A stretch of DNA of 64,000 nucleotides from Micromonospora parathelypteridis (GTDB lineage: Bacteria > Actinomycetota > Actinomycetes > Mycobacteriales > Micromonosporaceae). Made by a program: the position numbers and the translations under genes. The stretch's first letter is position 1. Every line of letters begins with the position of its first letter. The notes below the pieces were generated by a model. It did no database searches. It was given only the letters and a program-made list of their open reading frames with translations, and was not told where the DNA came from. This document shows positions 8,796 to 17,224 of the stretch, one piece after another. The stretch lies in NCBI RefSeq assembly GCF_014201145.1, contig NZ_JACHDP010000001.1, forward strand, positions 1,922,001 through 1,986,000. Direction: 5' to 3'.

Positions 8796-8903
8796 TCCCC
8801 GGCCTCGCGGCTTACTGCCGGCCGGCCAGGGTCGGGGGTCAGCGCAGCCTCCCCGGCCTCGCGGCTTACTGCCCGCCAGCCGGGGTCGGGGGTCAGCGCA
8901 GCC
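8796..8903. repeat. 54-bp direct tandem repeat, 2 copies
   Basis: Copy 1 is 8796-8849 and copy 2 is 8850-8903. They differ at only a few bases around the middle. The unit is a multiple of three and stays open on the minus strand, where it would encode an 18-residue repeat (AALTPDPGWRAVSREAGE-like) if the kinase gene started at 8941. More likely it is an intergenic duplication just upstream of the kinase start. Confidence 0.8.
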
Positions 8904-8949
8904 TCGCGTGGCACATGGCTGAAGTATGCCGCCGCCACCACAGGTCAGG

Positions 8950-9027
8950 GTGATCGACTCCAGATCCCCGATGTGGCGGTATCCCGATGGCCGGACACCG
9001 CCACATCGGCGAAGCGGAGTGGATCAC
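8950..9027. repeat. Long imperfect inverted repeat (35-base arms)
   Basis: The left arm (8950-8984) and right arm (8993-9027) match in 29 of 35 paired positions, with an eight-base loop. The core CCGATGTGGCGGT is perfect in both arms. Together with the 54-bp repeat it fills the 432-base gap between the kinase start and the rhodanese gene, in which I see no credible protein gene. The size and mismatch pattern suit a small dispersed palindromic element rather than a transcription terminator. Confidence 0.8.
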
Positions 9028-9190
9028 GTGGATCAGCGACCAGTGTGGGCCGGATTGACCCGTCCGGCTGACCACCCTGACCAGGCATCGTCACGTCCGG
9101 GGGAATTGGGGCGGCGACGGGTGACGCGCGGCCCGTTCGCCGCCCGGGGTGCTACCGAATCGGCATGATCGGGTGGTGCTCCGAGACGTG

Positions 9191-9592
9191 ATGAGCCCCG
9201 GTATCGACGCCCTGCTCGAACAGGCCCGCGCCGGGCTGCACCGACTAACTCCGCAGCAGACCGTCGAGGCGGTCCGCGGCGGCGCGCTGCTGGTCGACAC
9301 CCGTACCGAACCGCAGCGCCGCGAACAGGGCGACCTGCCGGGGGCGGTCGTCATCGACCGGACCGTGCTGGAGTGGCGGCTCGATCCGGCCAGCGCGTGG
9401 CGGATCCCGGAGGCCACCGGCTACGACCGGGAGATCGTGCTGGTGTGCCGGCAGGGCTACAGCTCCAGCTTGGCGGCCGCCAGCCTGCAGACCCTCGGGC
9501 TGCGTCGGGCCACCGACATGATCGGCGGCGTCGATGCCTGGCTGGCCGCTGGACTCCCCACCACCGACCGCCCCGCCGACATCCGCCCGTAA
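9191..9592 (+). CDS. Rhodanese-like sulfurtransferase domain protein
   Basis: This is a single-domain rhodanese of 133 residues. The strand GGALLVDTRTEPQRREQGDLPGA matches the family start, and the active-site loop is CRQGYSS with the catalytic cysteine at residue 86, followed by the helix SLAAASLQTLG and the end GGVDAWLAAGLP. Rhodaneses move sulfane sulfur through a cysteine persulfide; the donor and acceptor here are unknown. The ATG at 9191 is chosen; GTGs at 9176 and 9188 are alternatives and no strong ribosome-binding site decides. It converges with cobQ across a shared hairpin. Confidence 0.88.
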   Translation: MSPGIDALLEQARAGLHRLTPQQTVEAVRGGALLVDTRTEPQRREQGDLPGAVVIDRTVLEWRLDPASAWRIPEATGYDREIVLVCRQGYSSSLAAASLQTLGLRRATDMIGGVDAWLAAGLPTTDRPADIRP

Positions 9593-9628
9593 TTCCCCAC
9601 CGCCCAGGCCGATCACCCGCGCCTGAAT

Positions 9629-9659
9629 CCCCACCGCCCGGCCGCCCGGCGCGGTGGGG
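9629..9659. terminator. Bidirectional hairpin between rhodanese gene and cobQ
   Basis: CCCCACCGC at 9629-9637 pairs perfectly with GCGGTGGGG at 9651-9659. It sits between two convergent genes that end at 9592 and 9660, so it can serve both. A further copy of CCCCACCGC starts at about 9596. Confidence 0.6.
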
Positions 9660-11204
9660 CTACTGGGACGGTGGAGGGCCGGGTGGGATGAACGGGAGGC
9701 CGGGCGGTGGGCCGGTTTCGATGAGCCGCCAGAGGGCGTCGGTGTCCAGGTGTTCCTCGACGAGGTCGCCGAGCAGGTCGAGCGAGCGTTCCCGGGCGGC
9801 GGCGAAGCTGGTTGCCGGTGCGACCCGGAAACCGGTACGGCCGGCCAGGCGAGCCGCTTCGGTGAGGAACCACCGGCGGAACTCGTCGGACTCGAATGCC
9901 CCGTGCCAGTGCGTGCCGTGCACCGCGCCGAGCACGGCTCCCTCGCCGGCACCGTCGTCGCTGGTCAGTAGCGGGGTCAGGGTGGGGTCGGCCTGCGAGA
10001 CGTACCCGTGGTGGATCTCGTAGCCGCGCACCGGAAGGTCGCCGTGGGCGGTGCCCACCGACTGCCGGACGGTCTTGCGGGGATCGAAGGTGATTTCGAT
10101 GGGCAGCAGGCCAAGCCCTGGCACGCTGCCCCGTCGACTCTCCACCGTGTCGTGGATGGCGCGGCCGAGCATCTGGAAGCCGCCGCAGAGGCCGAGCAAC
10201 GGTTTGCCGGCCGCAACGTGTGCGGCCACCGCGTCGGCGAGACCGGTTTCGCGTAGCCAGGCGAGGTCGGCGACGGTGGACTTGGAGCCGGGCAGGACGA
10301 CCAGGTCGGCGGCGGCCAGCTCGGCCGGTTCGATGGTGAGGCGTACGCGGACGCCCGGCTCGGTGGCCAGCGCCTCGACGTCGGTGGCGTTGCTGATCCG
10401 GGGTAGGCGGACGACGGCCACGTCCAACCACTCGGTGCCGTACGGGGACGCGGGCCGGCCGAGCACGCGGCCGTAGGCGAGTGAATCCTCCGCGTCGAGC
10501 CACAGGTCCAGTGCCCAGGGCAGCACTCCGTACGTGGGGCGACCGGTGACGTGACGCAGCATGTCCAGCCCCGGCTGGAGCAGCCCGAGATCGCCGCGGA
10601 ACTTGTTGATCACGAAGCCGGCGATCAGCGCCTGGTCGGCCGGGTCCAGCAGGGCCACGGTGCCGAACATCGAGGCGAAGACACCACCCCGGTCGATGTC
10701 ACCGACCACGATGGTGGGCAGGTTGGCGTGCCGGGCCAGCCCCATGTTGACGTAGTCGCCGGCCCGCAGGTTGATTTCCGCAGGGCTGCCGGCACCCTCA
10801 CAGATCACCACGTCGTACGTGTCGCGCAGTTCGGCGAGCGCCGCGTACGCGGTCTCAGCGAGTCGGGGACGCAGGTGCCGAAAGGTGCCGGCGGTGATCG
10901 TGTCGACCGCCTCGCCGAGAAGCACCACCTGACTGGCCAGGTCGCTGCCCGGCTTGAGCAGCACCGGGTTGAATCGTAGGTCGGGTGCGAGCCCACAGGC
11001 CGCGGCCTGCATGGCCTGGGCCCGCCCGATCTCGCCGCCGCGCCCGTCCGACCCGACGACAACCGCCGAGTTGTTCGACATGTTCTGCGCCTTGTACGGC
11101 GCCACCTTCACACCTTGGCGGTGCAGCCAGCGGCAGATGCCGGCGGTGAGCACGCTCTTGCCGGCGTCGGAGGTTGTGCCCGCGACCAGCAGCCCGCCGC
11201 TCAT
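9660..11204 (-). CDS. cobQ: Cobyric acid synthase
   Basis: CobQ amidates four side chains (b, d, e and g) of adenosylcobyrinic acid a,c-diamide. The 514-residue length is typical. The N-terminal dethiobiotin-synthetase-like domain has [19 protein letters not shown] (ATP site), the family signature [11 protein letters not shown], and [11 protein letters not shown]. The C-terminal glutaminase domain keeps its catalytic cysteine in [12 protein letters not shown] and the histidine region [11 protein letters not shown]. Its ATG overlaps the cobD stop as ATGA, so the two are translationally coupled. No cobalamin riboswitch was found upstream of the pair. Confidence 0.96.
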   Translation of the reverse strand: MSGGLLVAGTTSDAGKSVLTAGICRWLHRQGVKVAPYKAQNMSNNSAVVVGSDGRGGEIGRAQAMQAAACGLAPDLRFNPVLLKPGSDLASQVVLLGEAVDTITAGTFRHLRPRLAETAYAALAELRDTYDVVICEGAGSPAEINLRAGDYVNMGLARHANLPTIVVGDIDRGGVFASMFGTVALLDPADQALIAGFVINKFRGDLGLLQPGLDMLRHVTGRPTYGVLPWALDLWLDAEDSLAYGRVLGRPASPYGTEWLDVAVVRLPRISNATDVEALATEPGVRVRLTIEPAELAAADLVVLPGSKSTVADLAWLRETGLADAVAAHVAAGKPLLGLCGGFQMLGRAIHDTVESRRGSVPGLGLLPIEITFDPRKTVRQSVGTAHGDLPVRGYEIHHGYVSQADPTLTPLLTSDDGAGEGAVLGAVHGTHWHGAFESDEFRRWFLTEAARLAGRTGFRVAPATSFAAARERSLDLLGDLVEEHLDTDALWRLIETGPPPGLPFIPPGPPPSQ

Positions 11205-12253
11205 CGCCTGCTCCCCCGCCCCGCTCCGACAGCTCTGCCCGTCCTGACCAGCCCACTCGGGCCCGCGACGGCACCGAGACAGCGGCGGCTCACGGCTCCG
11301 ACCAGGCGGCCGAGGGTCACCGGGTACGCGGCGGCCAGGCCAACCGCGGCCAGCCCGACCGCGCCGGAGATCCGGGCGGCCCGCTTCAGGTGGCGCGCCT
11401 CCGGGCGGGGGCCGTCGCCGAGGAACGGCCGCACCTCGGAGCGCCCGAAGTAGACGTTGCGGCCACCGAGGCGGACGCCGAGCGCACCGGCCATCGCCGC
11501 CTCGCACTGGCCGGCGTTGGGGCTCGGGTGGTCATTGCGGTCACGCCGCCACACCTGCCAGGCCCGCTGCCGATCCCCGTTGGCGACCGGTGCCACGGCG
11601 ATGGTGAGCAGCCCGGTCAGCCGGGACGGCACCAGGTTGAGGACGTCGTCCAGGCGCGCGGCCGGGGTGCCGAACCGCGCGTAGCGCGTCGACCGGTGCC
11701 CGACCATCGCGTCGAGGGTGTTCGCGGCGCGGTAGCCCAGCAGCCCGGGTAGGCCGGCGACCGCGCCCCAGACCAGCGGGGCCACGACGGCGTCGGAAGT
11801 GTTCTCCGCGACCGACTCGACGGTGGCGCGGGCCAGCTCCGACTCGCCCAGCGTCGAGGGGTCCCGTCCGCAGAGGTGGCCGAGGCGACGCCGGGCGGCA
11901 GGCAGGTCACCGTCACGCAGCGTCCGCCCCATGACGGTGGCTTCGTGGCGCAGTGTCCGGCCGCCGAGCACGGTCCACGTGCCGACGGCGACCAGCGCCG
12001 CCCGGGTCACCGGCCGGTGCCGGGTAGCCGTCGCGGCGACCGCCCCGAGCAGCACCGGCCCGCCCACGGCCAGCGCGGTGAATGCCGCGCCCGCCGTCCG
12101 GTCCGGCCGGTAGAGGCGGCGCTCCAGCGCACTCGCGGCCTGCCCGAAGCCGGCCACCGGGTGCAACCGGCGTGGATCTCCGAGCAGCCTGTCCAGCGCG
12201 TACCCGGCAAGCAGCCCCACCGCATTCGCCACCGGCGCTGTCCGTCGCACCCG
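11201..12253 (-). CDS. cobD: Adenosylcobinamide-phosphate synthase (CbiB/CobD family)
   Basis: This membrane protein attaches the aminopropanol (phosphate) arm to adenosylcobyric acid. The N-terminus [24 protein letters not shown] is the family signature. Later landmarks are [49 protein letters not shown] and [23 protein letters not shown]. There are several hydrophobic segments across 350 residues. The GTG at 12253 is preferred over the one at 12259 because GGAGG lies five bases before it. It is the first gene of the cobD-cobQ pair, with a four-base overlap. In Pseudomonas-style naming this is cobD; the enteric equivalent is cbiB. Confidence 0.93.
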   Translation of the reverse strand, partial: RVRRTAPVANAVGLLAGYALDRLLGDPRRLHPVAGFGQAASALERRLYRPDRTAGAAFTALAVGGPVLLGAVAATATRHRPVTRAALVAVGTWTVLGGRTLRHEATVMGRTLRDGDLPAARRRLGHLCGRDPSTLGESELARATVESVAENTSDAVVAPLVWGAVAGLPGLLGYRAANTLDAMVGHRSTRYARFGTPAARLDDVLNLVPSRLTGLLTIAVAPVANGDRQRAWQVWRRDRNDHPSPNAGQCEAAMAGALGVRLGGRNVYFGRSEVRPFLGDGPRPEARHLKRAARISGAVGLAAVGLAAAYPVTLGRLVGAVSRRCLGAVAGPSGLVRTGRAVGAGRGSRR

Positions 12254-12521
12254 CACCACCTCCGGCCGGCCAGCCTAGACGAGCACCCCGTGAACCAGCC
12301 CGGCCCACGGTGTTCCAGCGATCAACGCCTCGGGGACGGCCGCGACCGCCGCCCGCCTTCTCCAGCCGGGTCTCCGCCGTCACCTGGGGTGACGACGCTG
12401 GTCGCGTCGCCACCCCACCCCCGTCGTGCCGTGTGGTGTCGTGCCGCCGAAGCACCCGCGACATGCGCGGGACCTCAGGCAGCTCGGTCACCGCCCGACC
12501 TGCGATGGTCGAACCGAACGG

Positions 12522-13331
12522 TCACGCCGGTTGTGGAACCCGGCCCCGGCCCCGCCGCCCCCGACCGGACGGCACAGGCTCCGGCCGACCCTCGTCCGGC
12601 ACGGGCCCCAACTCGTCGTCCAGGTCCGCGTCGGTGTTGTCGTCGAGGTCTTCCGCAGTTGGAAGGGCCAGCTCGTCGGCTTGCTCGGTTGGAATGGCCA
12701 GCTCGTCGTCGAGGCCCGGCGGGAGGTTGCCCGGCCCGATCAACCCGCCGTTCGGGGTGCCATCGCCGTCTCCCGGGCCGTCGACGAACGGGCCGTCGAC
12801 GAACGGGCTCGTTCGCAGCGCCGCGTAGTCGGGCAGCTCGAAGTCGTCGTCCAGCGGGCGGTCGTCGGGGAGTACGGGCGCGTGCCCGGCCGGCACCGGC
12901 TCGGTGGGCTCGCCGTGCACCCGACTCTCGGCTTCCGCGTCCTCCACGGCGCTGGTCGTCATGGTCGGCCGGTTGCGCAGGAACCGGGCCCGGCCCCGGG
13001 ACAGGTCGTGACCGACGGCGACCGCCTCCAGCTCGTAGAGCGTGCGGTGGTTGCCGGCGTCGTCGGTCCAGTCGCGGGTGTAGAGCCGGCCGCACACCAC
13101 CACCGGATCGCCGACCATCACCGAGGCCGCCACGCCTTCGGCGAGCTTTCGCCAGCAGTTGACGCGGACGCGGAGCGAGTTGCCGTCGACCCACCGGCCG
13201 CTGTCCCGGTCGAGCCGGCGGGCGGTCGAGGCGACCTTGAAGTTGGCCACCAGGGTGTTGCTCTGGGTGGTACGCCGCCACTCGGGCGTTGTCAGCACAT
13301 TGCCGACAATTGTTACGTAGGTGTCGAACAT
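12522..13331 (-). CDS. ssb: Single-stranded DNA-binding protein, atypical C-terminus
   Basis: The first 110 residues or so form the SSB OB-fold: MFDTYVTIVGNVLTTPEWR, ANFKVASTARRLDRDSGRWVDG, RVNCWRKLAEGVAASVMVGDPVVVCGRLYTRDW and RTLYELEAVAVGHDLSRGRARF. A long acidic, flexible tail follows, with runs such as DDNTDADLDDELGPVPDEGRPEP. The protein ends with a basic stretch (SGRGRRGRGRVPQPA) instead of the acidic DDxPF tip that recruits partner proteins in the housekeeping SSB. It is therefore probably a second SSB paralog. The ATG at 13331 has GGAGG four bases upstream. Confidence 0.92.
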   Translation of the reverse strand: MFDTYVTIVGNVLTTPEWRRTTQSNTLVANFKVASTARRLDRDSGRWVDGNSLRVRVNCWRKLAEGVAASVMVGDPVVVCGRLYTRDWTDDAGNHRTLYELEAVAVGHDLSRGRARFLRNRPTMTTSAVEDAEAESRVHGEPTEPVPAGHAPVLPDDRPLDDDFELPDYAALRTSPFVDGPFVDGPGDGDGTPNGGLIGPGNLPPGLDDELAIPTEQADELALPTAEDLDDNTDADLDDELGPVPDEGRPEPVPSGRGRRGRGRVPQPA

Positions 13332-13588
13332 CGTCCCTCCAGGGGGATCGGGGCCTGCCAGCGCGAGTCGACTCGACACCGAGCCTGTGCGTTGAGCGCG
13401 ACCACCGCCAGCGCCCCACCCCCGACCTGTGGACGACGAACCCACCTGTGGACAACGCCCTGATCACGCCCTGATGTGGTACGGCGAACCACCCGGCTGG
13501 GCGTCGGCGGTTTCCGGGGCCAACCAATCTGGGTATGCACTTGATCTACGCACCACCGACAGCTCCACGTCGACGAGAGGTCAGCGCC

Positions 13589-13639
13589 ATGATGATCACC
13601 AGAATCGGCTCCGCGAACGCTTCCGGGGCGCGGCGATGA
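13589..13639 (+). CDS. Possible 16-codon leader ORF coupled to the next gene
   Basis: An ATGATG preceded by GAGAGG opens a 16-residue frame (MMITRIGSANASGARR) whose TGA stop at 13637-13639 overlaps the ATG at 13636 of the hibernation-factor-like gene. That gene has no good ribosome-binding site of its own, so ribosomes ending this small frame may start the next one. It could also be chance, as the frame is short. Confidence 0.4.
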   Translation: MMITRIGSANASGARR

Positions 13640-14076
13640 GCGCCGTGGCGAACCCGGCCACCGTCGCTGAGTGCCTGCGGGTGGGCGCCGGGTTCTCGCA
13701 GGGCGACCGCAACTGGATCGCCGAGCAGTTCGTCACCCTCGACGCCCGGTTGGCCAGCTTCCACGCCGACGCCACCGAGCTAGAGGTGTCGGTCAAGGAC
13801 CGGGAGGCCCGGGGCCAGAAGGTCACCCTGGAGTGCTGGATCGCCGGCCGGCAGAAGATCGTCACGACCTCTGCGGAGGAGGACCTGCACGCCGCGCTCA
13901 ACGACGTCCGCGACGACCTGCGTCGCCGACTCAACGACGCCAAGACCCGCCAGGAGCCGCGCCACAACAAGCACCTGCGCGACCTCCCACAGCCCCAAAA
14001 CGAGCAAAACCCAACCAACGGCGAGGACCCCCTCCCCGCCGCCGACCCCACCCGGGCAGACGCAGAAACGGCATAA
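13636..14076 (+). CDS. Ribosome hibernation factor-like (HPF/RaiA domain) protein
   Basis: This 146-residue protein fits the HPF/RaiA (S30EA) fold: an opening helix (QFVTLDARLASFHADA), strands ELEVSVKDREARGQKVTLECWIAGRQKIVTTS, and the closing helix EEDLHAALNDVRDDLRRRLNDAKTR. Members bind idle ribosomes in stationary phase and inactivate them. The C-terminal 40 residues are polar and disordered, with no S30AE dimerisation domain, so it is a short-type protein. Similarity is by fold pattern rather than by diagnostic residues. The ATG at 13636 overlaps the stop of a 16-codon upstream ORF. A palindromic element follows the gene. Confidence 0.7.
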   Translation: MSAVANPATVAECLRVGAGFSQGDRNWIAEQFVTLDARLASFHADATELEVSVKDREARGQKVTLECWIAGRQKIVTTSAEEDLHAALNDVRDDLRRRLNDAKTRQEPRHNKHLRDLPQPQNEQNPTNGEDPLPAADPTRADAETA

Positions 14077-14090
14077 CCCACGCCCCGTCC

Positions 14091-14165
14091 CCGCGATCTT
14101 GCACTTTCGGACCGCGAAACGCGGCTATCGCCCGTTATGCCGCGACAGCAAGTGCAAGATCGCGG
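14091..14165. repeat. Palindromic element, 16-bp perfect arms with inner hairpin
   Basis: CCGCGATCTTGCACTT at 14091-14106 is repeated in exact inverse at 14150-14165. The loop contains a second small hairpin, CCGCG-AAA-CGCGG (14112-14124). It occupies the gap between the hibernation-factor-like gene and the hydrolase gene. It may act as a terminator, but the A/T-containing arms and nested structure look like a dispersed intergenic element. Confidence 0.8.
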
Positions 14166-14229
14166 GACGGACGGGGTGGGTCAGAGCAGGGGCTACCGTT
14201 GGGTAGGTTGGCGGCGTAGCGTCGCGTTC

Positions 14230-15240
14230 GTGGAACCGGACGTGTTGGGACCGCCGTACGAGCGGCAGACGATCGACCTGGGCACCGATGACGAAGGGCC
14301 TGTCGTCGCGACCCTGGTCCGGCGTCGGGCCGAGCGCCCCACCGGGCGGGCCGTTCTCTACGTGCACGGCTTCGTCGACTACTTCTTCCAGACCCACCTG
14401 GCCGACTTCTACGTCGAGCGTGGCTGGGACTTCTACGCACTCGACCTGCGCAAATACGGTCGCAGCCTGCTCCCCGGCCAGACGCCGAACTTCTGCCGCG
14501 ACATCAGCGACTACTTCCCCGAGCTGGACGCCGCTGCCGAGATCATCCGCTCCGACGACGGACACGACACCCTGCTGGCGATGGGCCACTCCACCGGCGG
14601 CCTGATCCTCTCGCTCTGGGCGGACGCCCGCCGCGACACCGGCACCATCGACGGCCTGGTGCTCAACAGCCCGTTCTTCGACCTCAACGCCCCCTGGGCG
14701 GTGCGCCGACCCCTCGCGGCCGCCGCGTCCCGGCTGGGCCGCAGGGCGCCGCACCGCATCCTGCCGTTCGGGCTGGGCACGGTGTACGGCGAGAGCATCC
14801 ACACCGACCACCGCGGCGAGTGGACCTATGACCTGGCGTGGAAGCCGCTGGCCGGGTTCCCGGTCCGGGCCGGCTGGCTGAACGCGATCCGCACCGGTCA
14901 ACGCCGGCTACGCGCTGGTCTGGACATCCAGGTGCCGGTGCTGCTGGCCTGCTCGACCCGCTCCTACCGGGGCACCAAATGGCACGACAACGCGACTCTG
15001 GCCGACGCCGTGCTGGACGTCGAGCACATGGTCCGGTACGCGCCTCGCCTCGGCCGCCACGTCACCCTGGCCCGCTTCGACGGTGGGATGCACGACCTCG
15101 TGCTCTCCGGCCCCGCCGTACGACGGAAGGTCTTCGACGAGGTCGGTCGCTGGGCCGAAGCGTTCCTCGCCGCCGGTCCCACCGCCCCGGCCGACGCGGC
15201 TACCGTCGACGCGGCAGGTGCGGCGACGCCCGGCGGCTGA
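14230..15240 (+). CDS. Alpha/beta hydrolase (monoacylglycerol lipase-like)
   Basis: This 336-residue protein has the alpha/beta hydrolase layout: VLYVHGFVDYFFQTHLADFYVERGWDFYALDLRKYGRS near the oxyanion strand, the nucleophile elbow GHSTGG with catalytic serine, an Asp region after VPVLLACSTRS, and a C-terminal histidine in FDGGMHDLVLSG. This matches serine aminopeptidase-like lipases (Hydrolase_4). There is no signal peptide, so it is probably cytoplasmic. Its substrate is unknown. The GTG at 14230 is the likeliest start; upstream starts would run through the palindromic element. Confidence 0.85.
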   Translation: MEPDVLGPPYERQTIDLGTDDEGPVVATLVRRRAERPTGRAVLYVHGFVDYFFQTHLADFYVERGWDFYALDLRKYGRSLLPGQTPNFCRDISDYFPELDAAAEIIRSDDGHDTLLAMGHSTGGLILSLWADARRDTGTIDGLVLNSPFFDLNAPWAVRRPLAAAASRLGRRAPHRILPFGLGTVYGESIHTDHRGEWTYDLAWKPLAGFPVRAGWLNAIRTGQRRLRAGLDIQVPVLLACSTRSYRGTKWHDNATLADAVLDVEHMVRYAPRLGRHVTLARFDGGMHDLVLSGPAVRRKVFDEVGRWAEAFLAAGPTAPADAATVDAAGAATPGG

Positions 15241-15259
15241 CCGGTGAGCGGGTAGGGGC

Positions 15260-16120
15260 TCAGACGTCGCCAGGCGTTGCCGGAAGGACGGCACGGATCC
15301 GGTCGAAAGTCGCCACCGGATGACCGCCGACGCCGGGTAGCACCAGGCCCAGGCAGTACAGCGACACCTCCCCGGCGGTGTCAGCCTGGACGACGAAGAC
15401 CGGCGCGCCGACGTACCCCGGCGGCAGTTCCGTCGTGATCCGCACGTCGTCCCCGTCACGGACCACCCGCTCGATCGCCACCTCCAGCGGGCGCGACCCG
15501 TCTTCGCGTACCCCATGGGCCAGCACGAAAGCTGAATCGGCGTCGGCGCCGAGGCGGGCGACCACCTCGGGCCCGGCGGCGATCCCCGCGGGCACCGGCT
15601 GGACGCGCCACCGCCAGCCGCCGTCGCCGGCATACCGGTGCAGGCCTGCGGTCGGCAGCACCGCGACCCCGTCGCCCGGGAAGCGGGCCCAGCCGGGCAC
15701 GATCTCGGTCGCGGAGACGGCAGCCGGCGCGACCCCGGCCGGTTCGGTGACGCTCGCCCGCAAGCCCAGCTCACCACCCGCCGCGCCGACCAGGTTGGCC
15801 GCCGTCAGCAGCGACTCCCCCACCGGGTCGTCCCCGCCCTGAAAGAAGAACGCGGTGCCGTGAACCTGCTCATCGTCGACCGACGACCGGTACGGCAGGA
15901 TGGCACGACCGACGATCTGGCACAGCTCGTAGGCGACATCGTTCTCGGCGTCGGGATCCAGCAGCACCAGCCAAAGGTACGGTCCGTGGCCGGGGCGGTC
16001 CGTGGGAACCCAGATGCTCGGCGCGCGGTCGCCGTGAGACCCTGCTCGGCAACGTGGACGCGGGCACCCTTTTCGCCGCCGGGCAGCAGGACGGCGGTAC
16101 CCTCTGGGCGCAACATGCAC
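15260..16120 (-). CDS. Conserved protein of unknown function, probably frameshifted near its start
   Basis: From about 16030 down to the stop the frame encodes a coherent protein (IWVPTDRPGHGPYLWLVLLDPD, AYELCQIVGRAILPYRSS, then a mixed alpha/beta region of about 200 residues). I do not recognise a family. In this frame the only starts are an ATG at 16120, which gives an arginine/proline-rich opening that looks like out-of-frame translation, or a GTG at 15967 inside the conserved-looking part. A better N-terminus (LRPEGTAVLLPGGEKGARV, then HVAEQGLTATARR) lies in a different frame, read from about 16125 to 16030. One indel near 16020-16045 would join the two. The span given covers the whole likely gene. 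Confidence 0.55.
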   Translation of the reverse strand: MHVAPRGYRRPAARRRKGCPRPRCRAGSHGDRAPSIWVPTDRPGHGPYLWLVLLDPDAENDVAYELCQIVGRAILPYRSSVDDEQVHGTAFFFQGGDDPVGESLLTAANLVGAAGGELGLRASVTEPAGVAPAAVSATEIVPGWARFPGDGVAVLPTAGLHRYAGDGGWRWRVQPVPAGIAAGPEVVARLGADADSAFVLAHGVREDGSRPLEVAIERVVRDGDDVRITTELPPGYVGAPVFVVQADTAGEVSLYCLGLVLPGVGGHPVATFDRIRAVLPATPGDV

Positions 16121-16127
16121 GCCACAC

Positions 16128-16200
16128 GCGCCCGTAGCTCAGCGGATAGAGCAGGGGACTTCTAATCCCAAGGCCGCAGGTTCGAATCCTGCCGGGCGCA
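16128..16200 (+). tRNA. tRNA-Arg (anticodon TCT)
   Basis: The 73-base cloverleaf has acceptor arms GCGCCCG and CGGGCGC, a D-arm beginning TAGCTCAGCGGATAGAGC, an anticodon loop CTTCTAA with TCT at its centre, and a T-arm GCAGGTTCGAATCCTGC. The discriminator base is A and CCA is not encoded. It reads the AGA codon (and AGG by wobble), which is rare in this genome. It lies divergently three bases from the likely start of the preceding gene. Confidence 0.97.
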
Positions 16201-16216
16201 CCCATCTCACCGCAGG

Positions 16217-16627
16217 TCAGCGGGCTGCGCTACCGAGAACCCGGTCGGGAGTCAACCGAACCACCACCCGTACGACGTCCGCTGGCAACTGCCGGTACTC
16301 CTCGCCCGCGCCCGGGCCCTCGTACTTCTCGGCCAGCTGAGCCGCCACCGTCCGGCCGATGTCCTCGGTCACGCTGACCCGGCCGCGTACCTCGATGTAC
16401 TGCCCGGCGTCGTTCCGGTCGACTACGGTCAGGCTCGCCCGCGGTTCGCGCCGCAGGTTCTTCTCCTTGCGTCGGCCGGACTCCGTCGAGATCAGCACGT
16501 CGTCGCCGTCCCGAATGACCCACACCACCGAGGTCTGCGGACCACCATCCGGGTTGACGGTGGCGAGCACCGCAGGGTTCGGGCCGTCTACGAGTACCCG
16601 GGCGTTGTCACTGAGCGTCGCGGTCAT
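16217..16627 (-). CDS. PPOX-class F420/FMN-binding oxidoreductase
   Basis: This 136-residue split-barrel protein is of the pyridoxamine 5'-phosphate oxidase-like group common in actinobacteria: NPAVLATVNPDGGPQTSVVWVIRDGDDVLISTESGRRKEKNLRREPRASLTVVD is the typical cofactor-binding opening, and YIEVRGRVSVTED follows. Such proteins use F420 or FMN to reduce varied substrates; which applies here cannot be read from the sequence. The ATG at 16627 (MTATLSDNARV) fits the family. A second PPOX protein lies at 35604-36044. Confidence 0.88.
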   Translation of the reverse strand: MTATLSDNARVLVDGPNPAVLATVNPDGGPQTSVVWVIRDGDDVLISTESGRRKEKNLRREPRASLTVVDRNDAGQYIEVRGRVSVTEDIGRTVAAQLAEKYEGPGAGEEYRQLPADVVRVVVRLTPDRVLGSAAR

Positions 16628-16739
16628 CGTGCGAGGGTAGCGGGGGCGCATCAGGTCGGATCGGGCCTTGCCATGCCGTTCTTCGTTACTCACCACCGGC
16701 GCGCCTCACGTGGAGTCAGTGCGCTGATAGCGTCGGGCG

Positions 16740-17126
16740 GTGTCGATGTTCCGCAGTCCTCAGGTGATCCTGTTCAGCGAGGACGTCTCCCGCGCCGCCG
16801 AGTTCTACGTCGGTCTCGGCTTCACCGAGACCTTCCGGGTGCCGGTCGAGGGCGAGCCGATCCACATCGATCTCGTGCTCGACGGCTACAAGATCGGCAT
16901 CGCCTCGGTGGCCTCCACCCGCGATGATCACGGGCTCGACCCCGTACCTCAGGGCCAGCGGGCCGCGGTGATCCTCTGGACCGACGACACCGCCGGCGCG
17001 TACGCCGAACTCACGGCGAACGGCGCTCCCGCCCTGGCCGCACCACACCGATGGCTCGATCGCCTGCTGATCGCCTGGACGGCCGATCCGGACGGCAATC
17101 CGATCCAGATCGTCCAGCAGCAATAA
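16740..17126 (+). CDS. VOC (glyoxalase/bleomycin resistance) family protein
   Basis: This 128-residue protein has two beta-alpha-beta-beta-beta modules of the vicinal oxygen chelate fold: VILFSEDVSRAAEFYVGLGFTETFRVP in the first and AVILWTDDTAGAYAELTANG in the second, ending ADPDGNPIQIVQ. The ending DPDGN is the common C-terminal motif near the metal-ligand Glu/Gln. The reaction is unknown. The GTG at 16740 is used; an ATG at 16746 is the alternative. Confidence 0.88.
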   Translation: MSMFRSPQVILFSEDVSRAAEFYVGLGFTETFRVPVEGEPIHIDLVLDGYKIGIASVASTRDDHGLDPVPQGQRAAVILWTDDTAGAYAELTANGAPALAAPHRWLDRLLIAWTADPDGNPIQIVQQQ

Positions 17127-17224
17127 CGACCTCACGGGTGGCGGCGGCGGGGCATACGTGAGATCGATAGGGCTTCGCACAGCCAACTACCGTGGGCGAG
17201 AACAACCTGCCTACGGGAGGTGCC

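Noticed and set aside
8893..9168. Small open frames on both strands in the kinase-rhodanese gap
   Set aside because: They arise from the inverted repeat (similar peptides on both strands) and have no ribosome-binding sites.
12254..12521. Possible cobalamin riboswitch upstream of cobD-cobQ
   Set aside because: I looked for the B12 box and surrounding pairings on the minus strand and saw no match; the same is true before cobB (1710-1904).
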